This document shows, piece after piece, positions 12,699-22,853 of a DNA stretch of 64,000 nt. The notes beneath the pieces are model-generated. The model saw nothing but the letters and a program-made list of their open reading frames with translations. It had not been told where the DNA came from and made no database searches. The stretch is from Cladophialophora immunda (lineage: Eukaryota > Ascomycota > Eurotiomycetes > Chaetothyriales > Herpotrichiellaceae): positions 3,844,001 to 3,908,000 of the forward strand of contig NW_015622541.1 in the NCBI RefSeq assembly GCF_000835495.1, written 5' to 3'. A program made the position numbers and the translations under genes. Every line of letters begins with the position of its first letter. The stretch's first letter is position 1.

Positions 12699-13435
12699 AT
12701 GGCTAATGATGAGTCCGATGCTCTCGATGTGCTTGAAAAGGAAGCGAAGGAATATGATAAAGTGCGCCTCTTTGACCGCGTGATGCACTTTGGCTAACGC
12801 CCTTCCTAGGACGCTGAGATCGACCGCATTCTCAATGCCTTTAGACTCGATGCGTAAGTTTGGCACGTTTTGATTCACCTTTACGTCGCTAACATGTTTG
12901 CAGCTACGCAGTATTAGACCTCCAGCCTGGAGTACCTGACTCAGACATCAAGATCGTTTATCGCAAGAAGTCTCTACTAATCCACCCGGACAAGACCAAA
13001 AACCCCTCGGCTCCCGAGGCCTTTGACCGGCTCAAGAAAGCACAGACTGCCCTTCTGGACGAGAAACAGCGCCAGCATCTTGATGAATGCATTGCAGATG
13101 CCAGACAATTGCTCATTCGACAGCATAAATATACGGTGGATTCCGAGGAACTGAAAACAGAGGAGTTTAAGCAGGAATGGCGAAAGAAGACGGTGGAAGT
13201 CCTTGTGGAGGCAGAGGCCCGGAGGCGGCGCCAGATGAAGGCCAAAATGCAAGAGGAGGGCCGTGAGAAGGCGAAAGAGGATGCGCAGATGGAGGAACGA
13301 AAACGAAAACGAGATCACGAGAAAGAATGGGAGGAGACCAGGGAGCAGCGAATAGGAAGTTGGCGTGACTTCCAGAAGGGCGTTAAGAAGGGCGAGGAGG
13401 GGAAGAAGAAAAAGAAAATGAAGGTACTGGGTTGA
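12699..13435 (+). CDS. spf31: J-domain protein, DNAJC8 / Spf31 family (splicing-associated)
   Basis: Three exons (12699-12761, 12810-12853, 12904-13435) encode 212 residues. Introns are 48 and 50 nt with GT-AG ends and CTAAC-type branch sites. The J domain lies at about residues 35-95 and keeps the HPD tripeptide (63-65). The C-terminal half is a long, highly charged helix rich in Lys, Glu and Arg, ending in a lysine tract, as in human DNAJC8 and fission yeast Spf31, which co-purify with spliceosomal proteins. There is no targeting sequence or membrane segment, so it is a nuclear or cytosolic Hsp70 co-chaperone. Exon 2 is only 44 nt. The start is the first ATG and lies just after a CT-rich leader. 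Family assignment rests on the N-terminal extension before the J domain and the charged tail. Confidence 0.85.
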
Positions 13436-13980
13436 CCTCACTGCATGATGATGGCATGTTTGGTTTTTCTTTGCACGCGCAACATGACGAGCCAGAGATG
13501 ACGGCCTGGTTGGTCCTGGGTTGTAACGCGGTTAACTGGCGGATGACAGCCCAATGACTGGCTATTAGAAGGACTTACGTTCATGGACGGCGGGGTGATC
13601 ACACTCAGAATATGATCATTTCTACCTGGGACACGAAGATGAAAGACCTTTGTGGAGTTCCACTACCAACCATGAGATTCCACCTGCTCCCAACTGTCTA
13701 CCACAACACTGACCGAACAGTGGTTCAAATGTCACCCGCAAGAACTGTCGGTGAACTGAACTCGGACACTGCTGAGCTAATGGCTGAATAGGTGTATCAC
13801 TGCAGCCAGCCTATTGGCATCTTTGACTTGGCTGGATCTTACAAGCGCCTACATGATGTGACCTCGTTGCCTCGATGCCTTCCTTCGGCCTGATCATACG
13901 TCGCCCTCAACTGCGGCAGTCTCTTCGCAAAACTCATCCATATCTCTCCCACCATTACACTACAAGTCGAGTCGAACAAT
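13436..13980. other. Intergenic, tandem + strand genes
   Basis: This is the terminator region of the J-protein gene and the promoter of the DUF7587-like gene. A pyrimidine-rich stretch (about 13920-13970) directly precedes the next ATG, as is usual for fungal leaders. Confidence 0.4.
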
Positions 13981-15030
13981 ATGTCAGCGATTTCGACTGT
14001 ACCCCGCTACCTCTTTCGTGCGTATTCCCCAGGATCAGATGGCTACAACAGTGAAGAGAGATTTGGATCGATGGCGCAATTTAACCACCGGCTTGAAGTC
14101 ACGTCCCTTACCCAGCTTCCGCCCGAGGAAGCGCGCAGTATGGTCAAAGATCATGTCGTGTGGGAGAGCTGGAAAAATCGAGACGATGATATCCTCATCT
14201 CATTTACATCCTCCTTTCTCTTTGCTCTCCAACACTGTATTCGCAAGATTTACAGGTGTCGGAGGACTTCTGAGGAAAACTGCTACATATGTATCATCGA
14301 CACCTGGAAATATCCGCCCGGCACGTTTTCCTGGACGGTCGATCTTCTGAAAGATCATAATCTATGCGAAAAGGACGATGCTCGGCTGCGCCACGATTAT
14401 CAGGAAGCAGAATATCTGGCTCAATTTGATCTGTCCACCTGTTTCCCGACGTCTTCAAAGTCAGACGGCGTCGTCTCCATGAGTGAACTGATCACTCGAG
14501 GAGGCCTCTTTCAGATCCTTCCTGAGCTCAACGAGGAGATCTACAAGGGGCAGCTCTGGATTCGGCTGCAGCAACTTCGGCAGCGTTGGTATCGGAGGAC
14601 CGAGGCTGTGACTGCAGAGGATATGGATGGAGCCCGGAAATTGGCATTGTGCTTTGGTTGTCAGTAGATGATCCCCATGATGTTATAGGCTCTGGCAATG
14701 AAGGCGCAACCGCGAGACGATCAGAGGGTGAAGGACGAATTCATTGATGGCTTCTGGGGTCTGTTCTCCGCTGGGTCTGTCTCCTCTCATATTGACCAGA
14801 TTGTAGGGACGGTCACAACGCGATTCCCGTTTGAGGATACACGAACCGATATCCCTCCGACGCTCCAAGAGCTTGCAGAATGGGAAAGACTCATGAGGAC
14901 AATTTACAGAGCTCAAACATCTCTGAAGACAGACAATGCGGAGAGGGTGACTCGCCCAAGTGCCGAAAAGAGCATTGACGAAGTTGCCGACATTCTGAAA
15001 GACATTAAGATATCACTTGGACCGTCCTAA
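13981..15030 (+). CDS. DUF7587-like fungal protein, intron not resolved
   Basis: The first block (13981 to about 14656) begins MSAISTVPRYLFRAYSP. It contains ILISFTSSFLFALQH and YICIIDTWKYP, which match from memory the fungal DUF7587 module (R-YLFR-SP near the N-terminus, S-TSS--FALQ in the middle). This module is often found alone or attached to NLR-like and heterokaryon-incompatibility proteins; its function is unknown. A second open block (14698-15030, about 110 codons) in the same frame looks like the C-terminal part, ending DIKISLGPS. Between them is a stop at 14665-14667. The gap is too short for an intron using the obvious TAG acceptor at 14686-14688; donors near 14657-14664 with acceptors near 14716 or 14726 would restore the frame, but none is a good consensus. 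A genuine stop at 14667, giving a 228-residue protein, is also possible. Confidence 0.55.
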
Positions 15031-15447
15031 ACAATGGGGTTGGCGCAGCCTTCCTGGGGAGACGGTGGGGGCTGGGATGATTCTGCGGATCAATGGAAAC
15101 GAGTGACTTGCTGAATAGATGAGCCGCTTGTCTCTTTCTTTCTACCGGCTTCGGTCAACGACGGGGAACGGAGCCTCCGGCAGCGGTTTGTGTCAGCCTT
15201 GGAAACTCGTATCTCGGCAGGCGGGATGAATCTAGGTATCACCTAGAAGGCCACAGAGACTGGTCACTGTAGGTACCTACAAAGAAGCCTCGTAGCAGGG
15301 GTTTCCCCCACACTCCCACCCGATGTCATCTTTCTCCGATTTTCTGGATTTCTTTCGGGTCCCAAGGCAACTCGGTCTCTCGCTTTACACATACTACTCT
15401 TTCTCGTCTCCCTCACATTGTCACCTCCTATCTATGTCACCGCCATT
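15031..15447. other. Intergenic, promoter of FAD1
   Basis: Short spacer between tandem genes. It contains the near-palindrome GTAGGTACCTAC at about 15270-15281 and a CT-rich stretch just before the FAD1 ATG. Confidence 0.4.
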
Positions 15448-16612
15448 ATGAGCACTACATCGCTGCCGCCCAATGCCCCCATGGCCAATGGAACCTTCGC
15501 CGCGGTCAATGGAGAAGCTGATGTATCGTCTTCGTCGATCCCCGCCCACATTCCTGCCTCCCTCTCGCTGCAGGATGTCTGTGCTCTTCTCCATGCGCAG
15601 GTCTCTTCGTTCCTTTCGGCGGTTCCCGAAGACGATGTGACCCGGAGAACACAAGTGCAGGCGAGGATATCCATGCGAGTCATAGAAAAGGCGTTGGATG
15701 AATATGAGTGAGCCAGAGCCCCCCGCCGATCCCGCTTGACTCTTTTGTGCAAGCCAGAAGATCTGACAGGAGATTGTGCAACACAGATTCGAAACACTCT
15801 CCCTTTCCTATAACGGGGGAAAAGATTGCCTAGTCCTCCTCATCTTATACCTCGCCGTCATCCACACACATTTCACGCAGCCCAAGAACAGGCGGAAAGA
15901 GTTTCCCACCTCCATCCCCTCCATCTACGCAAAGCCACCCGATCCTTTCCCCGCCGTCTCGGACTTTGTCGACTATTCTGCACGCCTCTACCATCTCGAT
16001 CTAACCCACATATCCACAAATCCTGGTCCGGGAAAGAGACAGAAGTCGCATTCCAATCCCCCCGTCTCACCTCCCTTAGAAGCATTGGGACTAGATGGTC
16101 TTGCGCCCAGCCCGAAGGCCAACCACACCTCCAACTCGTTTCAGAAGTCGTTCGACAAGCCGATCATCTCCTTCCGCGACGCCTTTGCCCTCTACCTCTC
16201 TTCTAACCCGCACATCAAAGCCATCTTCGTCGGCACCCGCCGCACAGACCCGCACGGTTCTCACTTGACTCACTTCGACCCGACCGACCACAATTGGCCG
16301 CCGTTTATGCGCATCCATCCGGTGATCGATTGGCATCTTTCGGAGATCTGGTGCTTCTTGCGCTCGCCCCACCTCAAAGACATCGGCGTCTGTGTGAATG
16401 GCAGCGCGAGCGACGGTCGAGGGTCCGAGACGGAGTGCACGACCCCATTGAGATACTGTGAGATGTATGACGCGGGTTACACCAGTCTAGGGGGCGTCAA
16501 TGACACGGTGAGGAATCCCAAGTTGCGGTACGTGGACGCACACGGGCGGGAATGCTACAAGCCAGCGTACGAAATGACGGCGGATGACGGCGAGAGGCTG
16601 GGCAGGGAGTGA
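15448..16612 (+). CDS. FAD1: FAD synthetase (FMN adenylyltransferase)
   Basis: Two exons (15448-15707, 15787-16612) joined by a 79 nt intron in phase 2 encode 361 residues. The enzyme transfers AMP from ATP to FMN to give FAD in the cytosol. The PAPS-reductase-like fold is shown by the P-loop SYNGGKD (94-100), the GTRRTDPHG segment, and the FDPTDHNWPPFMR and HPVIDWHLSEIW motifs. The C-terminal YDAGYTSLGGVNDT is diagnostic of yeast Fad1-type enzymes. The N-terminal 60 residues, rich in Ala and Ser, precede the first helix and are not an obvious targeting peptide. It is longer than yeast Fad1 (about 306 residues) because of this extension and an insert with Ser, Pro and Lys around residues 130-180. 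The ATG at 15448 is the first in frame after the leader. Confidence 0.95.
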
Positions 16613-18269
16613 GTAAGAAAGGACGAAAGTTGCCCAAGCTTTTCAGCAGGAGTGGTTGACTTGGGAATGCACCCATATCTCTCAAGGGGCATTGACGCGG
16701 GAGAATGCACAGTCCGCACCGAGATGTTTAGAAGAGGATGCAAGAGGGCCTTCCCACCCCCTCTCTATCCCACGGGATGAAATGCCTATGATCTATAGAA
16801 CTCTTGGAAGCAGCCATCTAGAAGGAAGAGAAAAAAGCAAAGAAAGCAATCGTCCATAGCATTAGTACGACTTGGTTATCATTTCGCACGTGTTCTTCCG
16901 TTCAAATCGATCAATCCTCGTTTTACCGGTTCTCAAAGTCTCCTATGAGCTTGCAGTAAGCGGGCCATTGACACCCCATGTTATTTAACGCTTTATATCT
17001 CCTTGTTGGTAGGCACGGTTGGTATATTCACGGATCCAATGCTCCCCCTCCTGTGTACGCCGTCCACTCTCTCGAGTCTGGATCGGCTGTAGCCCAGCCG
17101 GGCCAGATCGGGAGGATCTCGGGCCTTGGACGCCACAATAATCATACTCATAGGTGCTCGGTACATATTATTACTACGAGGGGGGCTAACCTTTCTCGCC
17201 ATATCCTTGTACCTCGGCCATGCGTATCCAACGCCGAGAAGTCCTGGCACCGGCGCTGGTACTGGCACTGGCGCACTGGTCGGGCATAGATCTATCTCCT
17301 GGATTTCCCTGGCCTGGTCATTCATGGCTTGTTGTTACTCCCTAGTTGTAGAAGTCTAGGTATTTATCCACCATCAAGAGGCTGACTCGCCATGGATGTA
17401 CCTATGCGCGGTACGCATTCCTGGGATTTCCTTCCGTAAAGACAACGAGGAGGATGGGGTTAGACACAGGACCAAAGCGATGGCCCTCAGCGGTCTTTGT
17501 GGGAGTCACCTCTTCTACAAATTCCACGCTCGCTTCATTTCGATAATATGCGTAGTTAAAGATATAGCGTCTGAAAATCCCAGGCGGGAGTTGAACCCCG
17601 TATCATGCTGGGCTGCTAATTTGTACATCCGAATGCGCCACAAGACTGTGCTTCTGAATCCAAAAAGGGGCATCACACGAGCTAGGTGCAACGCCAAAGA
17701 CGCCGAGAGACTTTTCGACCACAAGCTCATCGACAAGATGTAATTTCCAGCCCACAGGTTCAGATGAGACCCGTGCAAATATCGCTGCGTCCATGTGCCC
17801 CAGCTTCATCGTGGTCGAGAACTGTGGACCTCTTCCTTTCATGATATTGATACCAAATCTGACCTGTAGAGGAACTCCTAGGACGTGCCTTTTTGGAGTC
17901 CAAAATAGTTGTAAAAGTATAGGCACCACTGGTGCAAGGGAAGCCGTAAATCCATCGCACAACCACGACCGTCCCAGGCACCACGGTGATATTGGATGAC
18001 GGTAAACGGGCTGGCTCTCAAGCGCTCACCAGGGCTATGTCAGTTGCTGCCGTGCAGTTGTCGCCTTCCAGTCATTCTTGCCTGCTTCTCCTTTCAGCTC
18101 GAGACTGGGACTTTCACAAGCCATCATAGTCCGCCTTGGAAGAAGTCGCGCAGCTGCCCTGGTTCTGGGTAAGATATAGCGAGAAAAAAAGGAAACGGCG
18201 GGTAGATCAGTATTGGCCACCAAAGCCCCGAGGTTAGCCAAAACACGATCCGCAGACTTTTCTCAAACA
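16613..18269. other. Intergenic region holding a probable gene relic
   Basis: FAD1 and LEU5 converge here. The left part (16613-17400) shows nothing I can name. A coding-like but broken minus-strand stretch at 17402-18017 is described separately. Confidence 0.45.
17402..18017 (-). pseudogene. Probable decayed protein-coding gene, family unknown
   Basis: On the minus strand, about 205 codons show protein-like composition and a raised share of G-starting codons, but not in one frame. From 18017 to about 17885 one frame reads well (ITVVPGTVVVVRWIYGF). It then gives way to a second frame that runs from about 17900 to a stop at 17402-17404 with a single internal TGA at 17603-17605. The downstream part after the TGA (for example RRYIFNYAYYRNEASVEF) reads as smoothly as the part before it. 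Simple introns do not repair both breaks: a GTACAA...TTTCAG pair at about 17565-17620 removes the TGA but shifts the frame into another stop. No start codon is obvious. I do not recognise the family. A living gene with introns I have misjudged is the main alternative. Confidence 0.38.
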
Positions 18270-19559
18270 TCAACCAATTCCCAGTAACCATTTACTGCGT
18301 TCGTAGACATAGAAACTTGTGGCGACCATTGGTATAACCTTGACATAGCCAATGGTAAGACCGACGAAGAACCCTCTCCAACCTCTTTCTAACCAAATCC
18401 GACGCGCTGTTTCGGCGATAGTCAAGCGATGGCCATCACCTATAGCACCCCCGACTTGCATTCTTCGCCGGATCACTTCAAGCGGGTAAGAGGAGGTTTG
18501 GGAAACCAGGCCAGCTATCGCGCCTGAAGTCAGCTCTGCCGGGGCATTCAATTGAGCCCGTCGGTAGACCTTAGCATTAGACTGGTTTTCCTCTGGCGGA
18601 GGGGTTGCAGCGGTAGATGTTGAGCGTAGCACGGTGTATGGTGCCAGGACAGGATGCCTAAATATATCGCCAATCGTATCATGTGTCAAGAACGACATTC
18701 CAGCATACGGCAACATCCCCAGCAAAGTCGGGGAAAACCCGCGGTAGAAGTTGACAAGCCCGGACTTTGGCACAGCTCTGTGCGCCGCACTCGTGGCGGC
18801 CGCAACAGGGTTGTGACTAGCAAGATTCTCTGCTTGCGGAGGCTGTTCGTGGTAGATTTGTCGGCAGATTCTAGTCAAAGACGAACGAGAGTCGCGCTTG
18901 GTTTCGAAAGCTAATCGCACACGGATGACCTCGAGAGGGTAGGTGAAGAAGACCGACGTGATCCCGGCCAACGAGCCAGATATAAACCGACGGAATGGCG
19001 TTTCATGGATTTTGTCCGGAATGACCATCGCTCTTATCTGCTCATAGGCGAGGAATTTGATCCCGGCGTAGGGGAAGACCCTCAGGAGAGTTGCTGAATG
19101 TCCACGAAATAAACCCCGGACTCCCTCGTGCTTGTGTATGTCCCGCATCGCAGTCACCACGCCGAACCAGCTGCCCGTGTATTTTGCGAATTGAGGGTTC
19201 GAGGCCTGGAAGAGGATCTTTACCCGGTCAAGAGGGCCGACAACAGTTTTCGCCTACAACATTTAAGTCAGCACTGTCCTGGTAGAGCAGCTGCCCACCG
19301 GCCCACGTACCGCACATCCTGCCAATCCACCTGCCAACCCGGAGCGTAGGATATACTCCAGGCTGCGCTTATCCAGTGGCTTCTGCGCCTGGGACGCAGG
19401 TCTTTTCAGTGTTATCGACGCATCGTTGTCGGGGAACAATCTTCGGTCGGGGCCCGGGGGTGGCTCCTCGAGCAACCTCGAGGCGCCTCGGCTGTCCATC
19501 TCTGGTGATTGTGAGGATTGTAATGATATTGCTGCATGGCCCAGACCAGAGACAGGCAT
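18270..19559 (-). CDS. LEU5: Mitochondrial carrier Leu5 (SLC25A16/A42 type, CoA-related)
   Basis: Two exons (19311-19559 and 18270-19253) with a 57 nt phase-0 intron give 410 residues. It is a six-helix carrier of the inner mitochondrial membrane. Yeast Leu5 is needed for CoA accumulation in the matrix, and human SLC25A42 exchanges CoA for adenine nucleotides. Three repeats each carry the carrier signature: GPLDRVKILFQ in repeat 1, YPLEVIRVRL in repeat 2 and YPLEVIRRRM in repeat 3. The AKT-PLDRVKILFQASNP segment and the C-terminal FYVYERSKWLLGI ending match Leu5 specifically. An insert between repeats 2 and 3 (around residues 270-320, polar) is longer than in animal homologues. The N-terminal 60 residues are polar and variable; the ATG at 19559 is the first in frame, with another at about 19499. 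Confidence 0.93.
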
Positions 19560-20190
19560 TCACAGGCCCTTTAGAACATATTCAGCCCGCGAACTCTGGG
19601 GGCGGCGACACAAAAGGACAACAATGCAACAGAGACGGCCGAGGAGGACCTCTGGGATTTTGTGACGTCGAGGATGGTGCGATGGCCAGTGATGGCACAT
19701 GGAATAATAACGAGGGAGGAAAAGACTGGGGGGGAAGAGGGCGCGACTCCAGGGTCTCCAGGTCCCGTTTCCGATGCCGGGTCGCTGCAATCTCGGCGGT
19801 TTTCGCCTCTCGGATCTCGAACAATGGGGACCAACTCACACCCATGCAAGTCAGAGCAGTAATCGGCCACTGAGAATCGGTCATGCGACATGTAAATCTA
19901 TATGCTATTCATTATGCTATCCAGGCATCCTCCGCAGAGCGACGCAATCCTGTCGGACGGTGCTCTGATGCAGGCCTTGACGGTACTCACGAAGCCTCTT
20001 CAACTCCAAGAGCGACGCAAATTCATCCAGACTAATATCTTGCCCCAAAGACCAGGGCCGCTTATTCACGGCATGTTACTTCGCAAAGGATTCCGCCCCC
20101 GAAAAACGCCATAGGCTGTTCTCGAGAGTCGTACCTGCGCTTTCTTCCAACAAGATCTGTGCCTGATACTTCCCATGCTACTGAGGCCCA
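19560..20190. other. Intergenic, LEU5 promoter side
   Basis: Tandem minus-strand genes flank this spacer. Overlapping short open frames on both strands near 19570-19890 look like chance. Confidence 0.4.
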
Positions 20191-22086
20191 TCAGACTGAA
20201 GTGGGACTATCCTGCTCATTAAGACGCCGTTCTGCCTTGCAAGTCAACTCGAGCACCTCCAGTAACCCTTCCATTGCCACAGGGGACAATGTCCATCTTG
20301 TTGGAACGTGACGACTTCCCGGAAAGATGGTCTGAAGCCTGGGCACAAACCTGGTGCCCTGCTCAGAACTTTGCGCCCGCGAATGCCGATTTCTTCCAGA
20401 TTTATCTGGGCTCCTTGACCGCGCTCGAGTGTTGTTGGGTGAAAAGAAGTCGGACAGTCTATTGGTCCCAAGCCAGATGCTGTCATTGCGTCGACGGCCT
20501 TCGGCTTCCCACCAATATGGGTTCTCTCTAGCCGAAGGCTGTGGCATCGCTCCTCCGTCTGCGGAAGGCGAAGCCTGGTTTCCCGGGCCACGACGTTGCA
20601 GCAATGTCTTGCTTCGCTGTCGCAGAAACGGTATGGAGAATTTTGAACTCGGGTCGACTCGCCTCCATGGCTTTTCTGTCCAGGAGAACAGGACGCTGTC
20701 AACACCGGCCTGGAGACTCAGCATAATGGTCTGCATCAAAGAGAGCCAGAAGATAGGATGTTTGACGTAGTAGTCACTGTAATTCGTGGCGTGAGACGCA
20801 AACGGGAAACTCCACATAATAATGTAGACGAGGGGATAGATGAACAAATACCGCAGCTGCTTGCGTATCGCCAATCTGGTCCTTTTGAGAGGGTCGTTGA
20901 GCCCACTGGAAGTTGTCGTCGGTGTTACTGGGCAGACAACGGACGTTCCCATGATCTGGTCCTTGATAGCGGATAGCGATCGCGGGCCTGTTGAGTTGTT
21001 TCGGACTTCAGGGATCGAGGCTGGGGGATCAACGGTGTTATCCGGAGGAACCTGGGTTTCACCAGACCACTCACTCCCTCGCGCCCGCAAATTCCTTCCT
21101 TCGCTATCTTGATGAGTTTCAGCGATGCTCTGGAGTGGCTTTGAGGTAATAAAGTTCACTTCGTCCCAGGGTTGACGTTCTTCAGGTGGCACAGCCGTTC
21201 CGGGAAACAGATTCTGGGTCTGAACGATCGAGGCTTGGGAGGGTAGCGGCGGTGACCTGTCACTTGCTCTCCTCTCATTCTCGTTATACCTGGTCGAATG
21301 ACCAGATTGTTGTCTGAGCCCAGAGTCGTAGGAGGAATTCGTTGCACCGAGGTTATCAAACCCCCGGAATTTGATGTGGACATAGATGTAGATCCAAATA
21401 TACATGACCAGAATTACACCTATGATTAGATATCTGGGCACCCATGACAGTGCGAGTCGATACCAGAATGGCCGTTTGGGAAGATAGCAGAATGTGCCGG
21501 CTGTAGTATAGGCATTCTTGTCGTTGAAGAAGGCCAATGACGCTGCCAAAAGTGCGGGACCAAGCCACATGATGTAAGTCCACCGTCGGTACCGATAGAG
21601 TCCTCCTTCTCCTAAGGTGCTACCCGGCCTGAGAATGTAGAGGATGGAGTGCAGAGCAATGATGAGAATGGCCATGTCGGAAGACTCGATGGCGAACACA
21701 AGCAGGAATCCGCTGGCCTGGCAGAAATTCGAATTGCTATTGACTGGTCCTTTGGCGAACACCACGATCGGGAAGACGAAGTACCAAGCTGCTTTGAACG
21801 TGTCGCTGATGATGAGGTATAAAACCAGGCGATGCCGGAAGCTCCTTCGCATGATGAGGAACCATCGCAAGGTAACCAGGACCACGACCAAGCTGACGGA
21901 TGCGCATGCCAGCGCGGCAACCAGAATGGCTTGATTTTGCGCATCGCTCAACGAACCACTGACATTTCTACCAGTTTCTCCCGTGTTGGCATGGATGTCT
22001 CGCCATGTCAAGATGTGCGAAGAGTGGCTTCTTGAATTTGGATCGAGAATATCTGATGCTCGCCCCTGTAGAGAAAGTCGAACCAT
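20191..22086 (-). CDS. Git3/Gpr1-family G protein-coupled receptor
   Basis: This intronless gene encodes 631 residues of a plasma-membrane receptor. Seven hydrophobic segments are visible: around 52-77, 86-110, 121-150, 168-188, 207-240, then two after a long polar third intracellular loop, at about 425-447 and 458-480. The loop (about 240-420) is rich in Ser, Pro and Arg. The last two helices, with LRYLFIYPLVYIIMWSFPF and a following SLQAGVDSVLF segment, match the Git3 C-terminal domain. The N-terminus is outside-facing and has one potential N-glycosylation site (NVSGS). In yeast and Aspergillus this class (Gpr1, Git3, GprC/GprD) couples sugar or amino acid sensing to cAMP-PKA or to sexual development; the ligand here is unknown. 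It shares a 767 bp divergent region with the methyltransferase gene. Confidence 0.88.
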   Translation of the reverse strand: MVRLSLQGRASDILDPNSRSHSSHILTWRDIHANTGETGRNVSGSLSDAQNQAILVAALACASVSLVVVLVTLRWFLIMRRSFRHRLVLYLIISDTFKAAWYFVFPIVVFAKGPVNSNSNFCQASGFLLVFAIESSDMAILIIALHSILYILRPGSTLGEGGLYRYRRWTYIMWLGPALLAASLAFFNDKNAYTTAGTFCYLPKRPFWYRLALSWVPRYLIIGVILVMYIWIYIYVHIKFRGFDNLGATNSSYDSGLRQQSGHSTRYNENERRASDRSPPLPSQASIVQTQNLFPGTAVPPEERQPWDEVNFITSKPLQSIAETHQDSEGRNLRARGSEWSGETQVPPDNTVDPPASIPEVRNNSTGPRSLSAIKDQIMGTSVVCPVTPTTTSSGLNDPLKRTRLAIRKQLRYLFIYPLVYIIMWSFPFASHATNYSDYYVKHPIFWLSLMQTIMLSLQAGVDSVLFSWTEKPWRRVDPSSKFSIPFLRQRSKTLLQRRGPGNQASPSADGGAMPQPSARENPYWWEAEGRRRNDSIWLGTNRLSDFFSPNNTRARSRSPDKSGRNRHSRAQSSEQGTRFVPRLQTIFPGSRHVPTRWTLSPVAMEGLLEVLELTCKAERRLNEQDSPTSV

Positions 22087-22853
22087 GAGAGGAGTTGTTG
22101 GAAGATCACCAGAAATCCAGCATCTCTCATAACATGTTTTACTCAGCAGTCACAGAATCGAGGGTATGCTCTCTGCGGAATATAGGACCAGTAGAAGAAG
22201 AGGACAAAAGAGATCCGACGATGGCAAGTTTCGTGAAAATAAGTTCTTGCACTGCGCGTCGTGAGGCAGACACCAGGGAGGGAGACAGGCGATGAACACC
22301 AACACCAGAACACAAAGGAGACGGTCTAAGAGGACGATCCTGCAAAAGTCCCTGCATCGTGCGAGTAAAGAGTTCAGACCCACCACCAGGAATGTTGTTG
22401 TGATGCAGCTGCCAAACTTCGGGTGATCAAGAACGGAATGGCAGGGCGGGTCGCAGACTGGAGAACTGGCCCATGGGCAAAGGTTCGTCATCAGGAAGCT
22501 CGGACTTGGCCATCGTGAGGGCAAAGGCTTGCCAGTGATCTGTGCGAGAGCTTGATGATGGTTTATGTTGGGTTTCCGTGGGGAGAACAAGTACGGAAGA
22601 GGGAGCATGTGAAGCTGCGCCCTGAAGCCCCCTTTCTATACGCATTCCAAAAAGAGGCTAGCGTCACCGGTGGCTGCGTCTCTCGATCTTCCCTTTCACC
22701 CCATGCCGTTCCCTCCTCCTCGTTCCTCAACCCCCAACCTTGTCTAAATACCCGAAGACACAAGCTCATGCATGGTGCATCAACTGCTCCACCTTGGCAA
22801 ACAAAACACGATGCGGAGCTCCATCCCGTGCATGTTTCACATGAGCGCCCATT
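22087..22853. promoter_or_regulatory. Divergent promoter region (GPCR / MT-A70 gene)
   Basis: The 767 bp between two opposite ATGs holds both promoters. CT-rich stretches occur around 22680-22745 on the + strand, compatible with a leader of the methyltransferase gene. No named operator is visible. Confidence 0.4.

Noticed and set aside
17575..17660. tRNA-like sequence on the minus strand with a GGGGTTCAACTCCC segment
   Set aside because: The presumed T-arm cannot form a 5 bp stem with a 7 nt loop, and no acceptor stem pairs with it. It lies within the coding-like relic.
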